Position numbers and translations under genes: made by a program. The notes beneath the pieces were generated by a model that did not search any database, was not told the origin of the DNA, and saw nothing but the letters and a program-made list of their open reading frames with translations. This document shows, one piece after another, positions 8,328 to 14,501 of a DNA stretch of 14,501 nt (position 1 is its first letter; the number at the start of each line of letters is the position of its first letter). This DNA is from Desulfobacula sp. GTDB lineage: Bacteria; Desulfobacterota; Desulfobacteria; Desulfobacterales; Desulfobacteraceae. The DNA is taken from the NCBI GenBank assembly GCA_029940245.1, contig JAOZRF010000014.1, positions 1 to 14,501 on the forward strand, in the 5' to 3' direction.

Positions 8328-9773
8328 ATGGATGAATGTATTTTTGCTTACAGGTGTATTGTTGAAACCATAGAAGGGTTACGAGAGGGTCTTACCCAAT
8401 TTTCCGGTCCAAGTCGAACAGCTGTTATTTATTCCATTAAACCGGATGATCCCATACATATTTATGATCCGCAAAACCTTCTGACAGGACATGAACCAAA
8501 ATTCAAAGAATTGTATATAGATACGGATGAGTGGCGGAAAAAGACAGCCATTTCCTATGATAAAAAAAAATTCAGCAATTTAATTCCGGAAAAAAATCTG
8601 GAGCTGGCCGGGTTGATATCCTATGGGGGACGTTCAAGTTCTGTTGTTTATCAAATGTGGTTTACAGAGCACCATCCCAATATGTGCTCTATCGGTCCCA
8701 GTGAAAGGTGGCTGGAGCAAGCTGCCTGGAGGTTCTCCCATGATATTGCCAATGAAGAAGATCTGTACACCGGCATTTCAGGAAGTTTTCTAAAAGAATA
8801 CGCAACTCATGCTATCCGGGACTATCTGATCGATGAAATGAATGTTTTGATTGGATGGGATACACAGATTCGGATTTACCCGATTCTTGAAGCAGTCCTT
8901 AAAATATCAAGAACTCCTGAAGAAGGAGCCTGGCCAAAAGGTGAATTGATTTTTGTTGAAAAACAATCACTTCCAATGATGAAGTTTATTGCAAGGTTTC
9001 CAAAGGCAGAGCAACCCATACTGGAGAATGTTAAGCATATCCGAAAGCTTCTCCAATCTGTTGAAAACTCAGATCGGAAATTGGTGTCTGATGAAAAAAC
9101 GATTATCGGTATTATCAAAGGGGATAAACCAGCTTTTTCTATCACTGCCGATTTTAAAGGACGGCATGGCTTTTTAAAGCTGAATGATAATAAAGTATGC
9201 AGTTTTTTAGATGGCGGTTTCAAGTCAACCACCCGCAAAGCCAATCTTGTACAGGTTGAAGAAGCCTTGCTTGAATCCAGTATGGATCCTACAGCAGCGT
9301 CCACTTTATTTAAAATTGTTACCAGTATTGTTCATAGCGCAGCAAGGCAGCGGCATGGTTGTGCTATTGTAATAGACCTGAATGAAAAACCCATTTTCAT
9401 CTCCGGTCATTCTCTTGTACCGCCACTTGATCTTGAAAATTATGAATATCTGGGATTGACCAAATCTTTGTCAAAGGTGGATGGCGCCCTGCATCTTGGG
9501 GCTGACTTGAAGCTTCATGGTTTTGCCTGCCTTCTGGATGGTCATTCTATCCCCGGTGAAGACAGGTCACGTGGAGCCCGTTATAATTCAGCTCTCAGAT
9601 TTACTGCACAGCGCGACAATATCATTGTCATTGTGGTTTCATCGGATGACCCTGTCTCCATCATGATTAATGGAGCAGCGCTGAACACCAGTTGTCAGTG
9701 GAAGTCTTCACTCCTTTGCAATCAGCCTTTGTTACTTGAAAAATGGGTGACACTCTCAAAGACATCCTATTGA
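8328..9773 (+). CDS. DAC (diadenylate cyclase fold) protein with N-terminal sensor-like domain
   Basis: The product has 481 residues and no predicted signal or membrane segment. Residues about 325-450 match the DAC domain of DisA/CdaA proteins: RHGCAIVID (342-350), the DGA motif (385-387) in VDGALHLGADLKLHGFA, then SRGARYNSALRFT (414-426) and NIIVIVVSSDDPVSIMINGA. DAC domains join two ATP into c-di-AMP. The normal GTRHRAA motif reads GARYNSA here, so Thr, His and the second Arg are altered; activity is uncertain. Residues 1-320, with a SIGPSERWLEQAAWRFS stretch at 121-137, belong to no domain I can name with certainty; they resemble the sensor modules (DACNV and relatives) described in fusion with DAC domains. 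The ATG lies five bases after the glutamate dehydrogenase stop with no good ribosome-binding site, pointing to coupled translation. Likely roles are c-di-AMP synthesis or nucleotide sensing tied to glutamate and K+ balance; this is inference. Confidence 0.8.
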   Translation: MDECIFAYRCIVETIEGLREGLTQFSGPSRTAVIYSIKPDDPIHIYDPQNLLTGHEPKFKELYIDTDEWRKKTAISYDKKKFSNLIPEKNLELAGLISYGGRSSSVVYQMWFTEHHPNMCSIGPSERWLEQAAWRFSHDIANEEDLYTGISGSFLKEYATHAIRDYLIDEMNVLIGWDTQIRIYPILEAVLKISRTPEEGAWPKGELIFVEKQSLPMMKFIARFPKAEQPILENVKHIRKLLQSVENSDRKLVSDEKTIIGIIKGDKPAFSITADFKGRHGFLKLNDNKVCSFLDGGFKSTTRKANLVQVEEALLESSMDPTAASTLFKIVTSIVHSAARQRHGCAIVIDLNEKPIFISGHSLVPPLDLENYEYLGLTKSLSKVDGALHLGADLKLHGFACLLDGHSIPGEDRSRGARYNSALRFTAQRDNIIVIVVSSDDPVSIMINGAALNTSCQWKSSLLCNQPLLLEKWVTLSKTSY

Positions 9774-9853
9774 GGTTTTCAAAGAATGCCAGTAACGTCC
9801 ATCAAATTTCGAAACTGATGTGTCAAAATGGCTTCAATCCCCTGTCCCGGTTT

Positions 9854-10261
9854 TTAAAAAAGTTCATTGTCCAGAATCAACGATGAGAGTGAAATCATAC
9901 CGATAAGCTCTCCTCCATCCTCAACCGGAGCTCTTCGGATGCCGGCCCGGTGAATCAAACGGGCCACATAACGGATGTCCATGTCAGCCGGCACGGTGAT
10001 AACAGGTTTTGTCATGATTTCATAGACATGAACCTCAGCCGGGGATCGACCTGGTATGATCACGCCTTTGATAAAATCCTGAACCACCACTATGCCCCAG
10101 GCGTCATCAATATTTCGTTTTTTGACAAGAAGACATGCAATTTTTTCAGATCGCATTTTGGCGGCAGCCTCCCTGGCCGTGGCCATGCCGTCAATGGACA
10201 CAATTCCCCCTTTACGCATCACGTTCCTTGCCCGTATGATTGAGGTGTTGTCAGGTGCCAT
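9854..10261 (-). CDS. Protein of two CBS domains
   Basis: The product has 135 residues made of one Bateman pair: CBS1 at about residues 10-70 (ARNVMRKGGIVSIDG at the start, then MRSEKIACLLV and a WGIVVVQDFIKGV end) and CBS2 at about 77-133 (VYEIMTKPVITVPAD, AGIRRAPVEDGGELIGMIS). Such pairs bind adenine nucleotides (ATP, ADP, AMP, sometimes c-di-AMP) and usually control a partner protein. There is no attached catalytic or membrane domain. A GGGAAG lies about six bases before the ATG at 10261. It is the last gene of the five-gene minus-strand operon, 34 bases after the PII-like gene, and converges with the DAC gene across an 80-base gap in which no hairpin terminator was seen. Control of the DUF1538 membrane proteins upstream in the operon is a reasonable guess from context. 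Confidence 0.88.
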   Translation of the reverse strand: MAPDNTSIIRARNVMRKGGIVSIDGMATAREAAAKMRSEKIACLLVKKRNIDDAWGIVVVQDFIKGVIIPGRSPAEVHVYEIMTKPVITVPADMDIRYVARLIHRAGIRRAPVEDGGELIGMISLSSLILDNELF

Positions 10262-10295
10262 GATTTTCTTCCCTTCTAAAAATAAATGTCATTGC

Positions 10296-10643
10296 TTAAA
10301 AATAACTTTTCCGAACTTCTTCTTTAAATTTTTCCATTTGGCTTTCCAGGCCCACAACGTGCTCGACTGGAATCACAAAGGCAATTCCGGTTCCAGGTTT
10401 GTCAAATTCCCCTGCTTTTTTTATTGCATTTAAAATTTTGTCAATAAGATGCTCTTCAACAAGGAGGAGAACGATGTCGGTCTGTGCCTCCAGGGAAAGG
10501 CCAAAAAAGGTTTTTGCCTCCTTGATACCAGTTCCCCTGCCGGGAATAATGGTGGCCCCGGTGGCGTCTGCCGCTTTTGCCGCATCAACAATACGGTCAG
10601 TGATATCTGCCTTTACCGAGGCTAAAACAAGTTTAAAGCGCAT
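10296..10643 (-). CDS. Noncanonical PII-like signalling protein
   Basis: The product has 115 residues, the size of GlnB/GlnK, and follows the PII fold: KLVLASVKADITDRIVDAAKAAG-type beta-alpha start, a T-loop region at about 36-54, IVLLLVEEHLIDKILNAI (57-74), and a B-loop-like GEFDKPGTGIAFVIPV (78-93) matching the canonical TGKIGDGKIFVFDV. The T-loop appears about three residues shorter, the uridylylated Tyr51 is missing, Gln39 and the Lys that contact 2-oxoglutarate are not evident, and the two C-terminal Arg of the ATP site are replaced (EHVVGL). It is therefore unlikely to report nitrogen status in the GlnB manner. The ATG lies inside the end of the preceding DUF1538 gene, an 11-base overlap in a different frame, which implies translational coupling. 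By analogy with GlnK and AmtB, a PII gene coupled to a membrane gene suggests that it gates that membrane protein; this is inference. Confidence 0.85.
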   Translation of the reverse strand: MRFKLVLASVKADITDRIVDAAKAADATGATIIPGRGTGIKEAKTFFGLSLEAQTDIVLLLVEEHLIDKILNAIKKAGEFDKPGTGIAFVIPVEHVVGLESQMEKFKEEVRKSYF

Positions 10644-11427
10644 TTTTTTCCCCCATGAATTTTATTTTTCGGTGAGTAACCCATTGCATTAACTGTGCAT
10701 AGCCCATAACTGCTATAATTGGAAAAAGACTGGCAAAGGCAATAAGGCCAAAACCGTCCAGGGCAGGATTACGGCCGGGTACAGTTGCGGACAATCCTAA
10801 TCCCAGGGCTGCTACCAATGGTACTGTAACTGTTGAAGTTGTAACCCCGCCGGAATCATAGGCTAGAGCAATAATGTTTTTGGGAGCAAATATGGTCTGT
10901 ACAATAACAATCATATAGCCCACAAGAATGTAAAGATAAAGCGGGGTGCCTGTGACAATGCGGAATGTGCCAAGGCTTATTCCAAAAGCAACCCCAATGG
11001 CAACAGTGATCCTTAAACCCCATTGTTTGATGGTGCCTGCTGATACCTCGCCTGCTTTAAATGCCACGGCAATGAGAGAGGGTTCAGCAATGGTGGTTGC
11101 AAAGCCGATCATGGCAGCAAAAAGATATACCCAGCCATAGGCCTTCCAGTCGGCATGTTCTGCAACTTCCCCGGTTCCATAAATAAAGGCAGGATCAGAT
11201 AATTGGGTTGCCATGATATTTCCCAGGGGGAAAAGTGCTTTTTCAAGACCTGCCAGAAACAGGGCAAGACCTATGACAACATAGATGCCCCCGACAATGA
11301 GACGGCGCAGGTGGGGAATGGGCTGGCGTAGAACCAGGAGCTGAAAACCGATAATGAGAATAATAATCGGCAGCACATCTTTTATTGTAGCAAGCAGTAT
11401 TTTGCTGAAGTCATATATGAATTCCAC
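10633..11427 (-). CDS. DUF1538 integral membrane protein (second copy in operon)
   Basis: The product has 264 residues, strongly hydrophobic, with roughly six to seven membrane segments. It carries the two conserved DUF1538 motifs: ATTIAEPSLIAVA (110-122) and AYDSGGVTTSTVTVPLVAAL (189-208), followed by DGFGLIAFASL (224-234). Polar and glycine-rich runs inside membrane helices fit a transporter or channel, but the substrate of this family is not established to my knowledge. The start is GTG at 11427 with AAAGGGG about eight bases upstream; the gene lies 18 bases after its paralogue. Its 3' end overlaps the PII-like gene by 11 bases. It differs from the first copy by an insert around residues 78-97 (TGEVAEHADWKAYG). 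Many relatives are double-length with two DUF1538 units in one chain, so these two proteins may assemble as halves of one transporter. Confidence 0.88.
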   Translation of the reverse strand: MEFIYDFSKILLATIKDVLPIIILIIGFQLLVLRQPIPHLRRLIVGGIYVVIGLALFLAGLEKALFPLGNIMATQLSDPAFIYGTGEVAEHADWKAYGWVYLFAAMIGFATTIAEPSLIAVAFKAGEVSAGTIKQWGLRITVAIGVAFGISLGTFRIVTGTPLYLYILVGYMIVIVQTIFAPKNIIALAYDSGGVTTSTVTVPLVAALGLGLSATVPGRNPALDGFGLIAFASLFPIIAVMGYAQLMQWVTHRKIKFMGEKNAL

Positions 11428-11445
11428 TAAACCGGCCCCTTTATA

Positions 11446-12177
11446 TCAAAAAATTATAAGTCCATACCCCATGACAAATATCATGGGAAGAAGTGAAGCA
11501 AAAGCGATAAGGCCAAAACCATCCACAAGCGGGCTTCTTCCCCGGATGGATGAGGCAAGTCCCACCCCTAAAGCCGCAACCAGAGGGACAGTAATGGTGG
11601 AGGTGGTGACACCGCCGGCATCATAGGCAATGCCGATAATCTCTTTGGGGGCAATGATTGTCATCAGCATTACAACAACATATCCGCCAATGATCAGATA
11701 ATGGATGGGCCAGCCCCGGATTATGCGCATGACACCGATGAGGATGGCAAGCCCTACGGAAAAAGCCACTGATATGCGAAGTCCAAAGGCATATTGACTT
11801 AAAGATTCTTTTCCCTGGTCAATAAGGCCCCCCTTGCCGGCAATTTCTGCAGCTTCCAGGGCCACGGCAATGAGGGCAGGTTCTGCCACCGTGGTTGAGA
11901 ATCCCAGGGCAAAGGCAAAGCAGAGCAGCCAGAAGAGGCTGCCCTTCCTGGCCAGGGCATGGGCCATGGATTCACCAATGGGAAACAGGCCCATTTCAAG
12001 CCCCTGAATAAACAAGGTAAGACCTGCCACCACAAGAAGGCCACCAAAAAGGACTTCCCCCATCTGGGGCAAAGGCTGCTTTAAAACAAAAATCTGAAAA
12101 AAAGCAATCACTAGAATAATGGGCAAAAGATCGATAATGGACTGCTTGATTTTTTTCAGGATGATGGAGAGGATCAT
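11446..12177 (-). CDS. DUF1538 integral membrane protein (first copy in operon)
   Basis: The product has 243 residues with six to seven predicted membrane segments. The DUF1538 motifs are FSTTVAEPALIAVA (93-106) and AYDAGGVTTSTITVPLVAAL (184-203), then DGFGLIAFASLLP (219-231) near the C terminus. It aligns with the following gene from VLKQPLP (31-37; VLRQPIP there) to VMGY at the end, so the pair arose by duplication. A GGGAA with five-base spacing precedes the ATG at 12177. It stands 46 bases after the DUF3124 gene and 18 bases before its paralogue, all on one strand. A membrane transporter function is likely from the topology and the intramembrane Gly/Thr/Ser/Pro motifs, but the substrate is unknown; association with PII-like and CBS genes suggests control by nucleotides. 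Confidence 0.88.
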   Translation of the reverse strand: MILSIILKKIKQSIIDLLPIILVIAFFQIFVLKQPLPQMGEVLFGGLLVVAGLTLFIQGLEMGLFPIGESMAHALARKGSLFWLLCFAFALGFSTTVAEPALIAVALEAAEIAGKGGLIDQGKESLSQYAFGLRISVAFSVGLAILIGVMRIIRGWPIHYLIIGGYVVVMLMTIIAPKEIIGIAYDAGGVTTSTITVPLVAALGVGLASSIRGRSPLVDGFGLIAFASLLPMIFVMGYGLIIF

Positions 12178-12223
12178 AAGTTCCCTTAATGTGTTAAAAA
12201 TATTATTCTATTTTTTACGAGGG

Positions 12224-12709
12224 TTATTCTTTTATGACCTGTCCCCGGGAAACAAAGGAGATTCCCTGCTGGCTTTTTGTGGCAATCATAACAGCTTCTA
12301 TTAAAGGGGGATTTACAGGTTCTGTAGATTCCCATCTCACAATAAAATTGGCTCCTGATCCACCAGTCTTATCTGAACTTTTAATGATATAGTGAATAGA
12401 GGCAAGGCTTTTTACTTTTATTGGATTTTCTATAAATTTTTTAAGAAAGACTCCATTTGAGTCAAAATAATCTGTAGAGATAAGAGTGATTTCCCTTTTT
12501 GTGTCTGTATTTCTTATGCTCAGGGTTGCAGCCAGTTCAAAGGGCCTTTCCCTATCTCCATGGTAAATATGTGAATAGATGGGAACATAAACACTTTGTC
12601 CCTTTGATAAAACAATTGTTGAATCAGCACTTGTATAACCTGTGAAGATTGCCAAAATTGCCGGAATCAATATAAAAAACATTAATTGCATTTTTTTCGT
12701 GTTTTTCAT
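12224..12709 (-). CDS. Exported DUF3124 protein
   Basis: The product has 161 residues. A signal peptide is clear: Lys-rich start (MKNTKK), a hydrophobic core (MFFILIPAILAIF), and a signal peptidase I site after TSA at residue 28, with no lipobox Cys. The mature part matches DUF3124 in recognisable blocks: VYVPIYSHIYHGDRERPFEL (40-59), LSIRNTDTKREITL (63-76), TGGSGANFIVRWES (114-127), and NPPLIEAVMI with QQGISFVSRGQ at the end. The domain looks like a small beta-sandwich and is expected in the periplasm; no function is known to me. The ATG at 12709 has AGGAG about a dozen bases upstream, slightly far; an internal Met7 is the alternative start. It heads the operon leading to the DUF1538 pair, 46 bases away, so it may be a periplasmic partner of that membrane system. 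Confidence 0.88.
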   Translation of the reverse strand: MKNTKKMQLMFFILIPAILAIFTGYTSADSTIVLSKGQSVYVPIYSHIYHGDRERPFELAATLSIRNTDTKREITLISTDYFDSNGVFLKKFIENPIKVKSLASIHYIIKSSDKTGGSGANFIVRWESTEPVNPPLIEAVMIATKSQQGISFVSRGQVIKE

Positions 12710-13016
12710 TGGTTTTCTGTACTCTCCTATGAATAGTTTTGTATGTTTTTATATCTTTTTTGGAATAAGTTCAGTTATGACACCTGTATCAATAAAATAA
12801 GAAAGTGTTTTTGTCAAGAAATACACAAGCTTCACGAAACAAGATTCATTTATGGTATCTGCTTTTTTGGGAAAAAATTGAGATTTTCAAATTCTCTTTC
12901 CATTGACCAGGTTTTCCGATATGATTAATTCTTATTATGAATAATAGTAAAGCGTTTTACTGTGAGGGCAGCAAACGGATAGCTAATCATAGCAAATTTA
13001 ATGGGCGGTAAAAAAT
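12710..13016. other. Divergent intergenic region between the DUF3124 operon and the dynamin-like gene
   Basis: These 307 AT-rich bases contain no supported gene. The minus-strand promoter candidate at 12789-12817 would serve the DUF3124-DUF1538-PII-CBS operon. On the plus side, TTGACC (12903-12908) and TATTAT (12933-12938) resemble promoter hexamers but are 24 bases apart, so they do not make a standard pair. A short perfect inverted repeat, TATTAT-GA-ATAATA, covers 12933-12946; its low complexity makes chance plausible. The ribosome-binding site of the dynamin-like gene is weak (GGGCGG at 13003-13008). Confidence 0.55.
12789..12817 (-). promoter_or_regulatory. Candidate sigma-70 promoter for the DUF3124-DUF1538-PII-CBS operon
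   Basis: On the minus strand a perfect -35 TTGACA lies at 12817-12812, with TATTGA at 12794-12789 after a 17-base spacer. The -10 matches the consensus at three positions (TAT). The leader to the DUF3124 ATG would be about 70-75 bases. Position and spacing are right, but the -10 is weak. Confidence 0.35.
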
Positions 13017-14363
13017 ATGGACGAAAAAGTATTGCAGGCAGAATTGCAGACCAAAGTGAAAAAAAGCCTGTCACCTCTGTTTTTAAAATATCATCTCGAT
13101 TCCAGCAACCTGGAAGCCATGCTCAAATGGAAACCCATTGTTCTTGTGATCGGTAATTACTCTTCGGGTAAATCCACTTTGATCAATGAGCTTCTCGGCC
13201 AGGACATCCAGCGTACGGGTCAGGCACCCACGGATGATTCCTTTACGATAATTACCGCCTGTGGCGTTGGAGAAGGAGCTAAAAAAATTCCCGGATCCAC
13301 CCTGGTGAATGATGATACACTTCCCTTTGGTAGTTTTAAGAAATTCGGGGAGCGATTTATGTCTCATTTCCTTATGAAAAAGATGGAAACCCCGATCCTG
13401 GAAAATATGGCGATAATTGATAGTCCGGGAATGCTTGATTCTGTCACAGAAAAAGACAGGGGCTATGATTACATGGCCGTACTTGGGGATTTAGCCAACC
13501 TGGCTGATCTCATTGTTCTGATGTTTGATCCGCATAAAGCTGGAACGATTAAGGAAACGTATACTGCAATCAGAAGCACTCTTCCTGAAAAATCAGGAGA
13601 GGATCGTATTATCTTTGTCATGAGCCGGGTTGATGAATGTGATAATTTAAGTGACCTGGTCCGCTCATACGGGGCTTTGTGCTGGAACATGTCCCAGATG
13701 ACCGGCCGCAAGGATATTCCACATATTTATCTTACTTATGCACCCGGTGAAGCTGAATCGTCTGATATCCTCGCACCTCTGGCCCAGGAGCGGGATCAGT
13801 TGATGACAAAAATTAAGAGCGCCCCCGGTTTCAGGGTGAATCATATTCTTGAGGATATAGACAAACAGGTGAACGAACTGCAACTGGTCTGCGAGGCCAT
13901 GACCCGCTTCAGCCACAGGGGATGGCAGCTATTTGCAAAAACATCAAAGATTGCTTTTCTGTGTTCAGTTCTGGTTTTTTTCTTTGGCGATATGCTGATA
14001 CAATCTGCAATTTCCTATCCCGGGGAAACATTGTTTGCAGCTCTCAAGGAAGGAACCCAGAATGCAGACCATTTTATTCTTCCGGCCTGCCTGATGGCAC
14101 TCACGATATCCCTGGCCTGGTTCATATTCAGCCGTTTTGTTTTTTCCGGATTAAGAAAGAAATGCGCTGCCCTAAGTCAGGATCTTGTGGTGCTTGACAG
14201 TGAGTACAAGAAGAATCTCTGGACTAAGATGCAGGAAAAAGTACAGGGCCTTCTGGCTAAGGCAACAACCCGGGAACTCTGGGCTGGTCACTCTCGTAAT
14301 CTTTCAAAGATACAGATGTTTCTGACCAGCGATTTGCAGCATTATTATGATAAGATACGCTAA
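13017..14363 (+). CDS. Dynamin/EHD-like GTPase with C-terminal membrane hairpin
   Basis: The product has 448 residues. The GTPase part covers about 35-270: G1 P-loop GNYSSGKST (46-54), a PTDD switch I with Thr72 as the likely G2 residue, G3 DSPG (135-138), and SRVD (203-206) at the G4 position where NKxD or TKxD is usual. The P-loop type and the PTD/DSPG motifs place it in the dynamin superfamily near the EHD branch. After a helical stretch come two hydrophobic segments, about 309-331 and 352-375, then a charged helical tail. Members of this superfamily bind and remodel membranes with GTP hydrolysis; here the protein seems anchored in the membrane. At 448 residues it is shorter than classical bacterial dynamins. 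ATG 13017 has a weak GGGCGG upstream. It is divergent from the DUF3124 operon, so a functional link to it is not implied. The target membrane process is unknown. Confidence 0.85.
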   Translation: MDEKVLQAELQTKVKKSLSPLFLKYHLDSSNLEAMLKWKPIVLVIGNYSSGKSTLINELLGQDIQRTGQAPTDDSFTIITACGVGEGAKKIPGSTLVNDDTLPFGSFKKFGERFMSHFLMKKMETPILENMAIIDSPGMLDSVTEKDRGYDYMAVLGDLANLADLIVLMFDPHKAGTIKETYTAIRSTLPEKSGEDRIIFVMSRVDECDNLSDLVRSYGALCWNMSQMTGRKDIPHIYLTYAPGEAESSDILAPLAQERDQLMTKIKSAPGFRVNHILEDIDKQVNELQLVCEAMTRFSHRGWQLFAKTSKIAFLCSVLVFFFGDMLIQSAISYPGETLFAALKEGTQNADHFILPACLMALTISLAWFIFSRFVFSGLRKKCAALSQDLVVLDSEYKKNLWTKMQEKVQGLLAKATTRELWAGHSRNLSKIQMFLTSDLQHYYDKIR

Positions 14364-14394
14364 AAAAGTTGGAAGTGTCTAAAGTATTCCTGGA

Positions 14395-14501
14395 GTGAGC
14401 CATATATTTAAACTGAAAACAATTTGGGAACCCGAGAATTATCGTGGTGTTGATTGGAATTTTCTGCTGTTAACAAGTGAGTCAGCTATTTTGACCGAGA
14501 C
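14395..14501 (+). CDS. Possible start of a further gene, cut by the right edge
   Basis: From GTG 14395 the frame stays open through the end of the window (35 complete codons, beginning VSHIFKLKTIWEPEN), while an in-frame stop lies just upstream at 14380-14382. The peptide has balanced composition but matches no family I recognise. There is no clear ribosome-binding site at good spacing, so this may be a chance open frame. If real, it would follow the dynamin-like gene by 31 bases on the same strand. Confidence 0.35.
   Translation, partial: MSHIFKLKTIWEPENYRGVDWNFLLLTSESAILTE

Noticed and set aside
8876..9304. Minus-strand open frame of 142 codons inside the DAC-domain gene
   Set aside because: It is antisense to a well-supported gene and shows no family features; composition follows the complementary codons.
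9774..9853. Bidirectional terminator between the DAC gene and the CBS gene
   Set aside because: A T-run followed by an A-run is present at 9851-9861, but no GC-rich stem precedes it, and part of it lies within the CBS coding end.
14364..14394. Terminator after the dynamin-like gene (GGAA...TTCC at about 14371-14390)
   Set aside because: Only four base pairs can form reliably and there is no following T-run.

Overview
The window (about 14.5 kb, moderate GC, tightly packed genes) looks like chromosome from an anaerobic deltaproteobacterium of the sulfate-reducing Desulfobacteraceae type. That placement is an inference from family composition: an Mrp/complex-I-like antiporter subunit, a 115-kDa-class NAD-glutamate dehydrogenase, a divergent diadenylate-cyclase-like protein, DUF1538 pairs with a PII protein, and DUF3124. 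No RNA genes, insertion sequences, CRISPR arrays or phage genes were seen.

Layout. (1) 2-2006, plus strand: the 3' part of an MrpD/NuoM-type antiporter subunit, followed by two short paralogous cyclic-nucleotide-binding-fold proteins with no DNA-binding domain. (2) 2008-4823, minus strand: trkA then trkH, the Trk potassium uptake system, overlapping by one base and converging on group 1 with a one-base gap. (3) 4824-5184: a 361-base divergent intergenic region. (4) 5185-9773, plus strand: a two-gene operon of a large NAD-dependent glutamate dehydrogenase and a protein with a C-terminal DAC (diadenylate cyclase) fold. (5) 9854-12709, minus strand: a compact five-gene operon, in transcription order DUF3124 exported protein, DUF1538 membrane protein, second DUF1538 membrane protein, noncanonical PII-like protein, two-CBS-domain protein. 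(6) 13017-14363, plus strand: a dynamin/EHD-like GTPase with a C-terminal membrane hairpin. (7) The start of a possible further gene at the right edge.

How the parts may work together: regions 1 to 5 share a theme of cation and osmotic homeostasis with nucleotide sensing. Trk imports K+; glutamate is the usual counter-anion of K+ and its pool depends on glutamate dehydrogenase; c-di-AMP, the product of DAC enzymes, is a known regulator of K+ transporters through RCK_C domains such as the two in TrkA; Mrp-type antiporters exchange Na+ or K+ for H+. The five-gene operon adds a putative transporter with two nucleotide-sensing proteins (PII-like, CBS). The gene order and motifs are seen directly; the idea of a joint K+/glutamate/c-di-AMP circuit is inference. 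The DAC motif is altered at key positions, so the protein may be a sensor rather than an enzyme.
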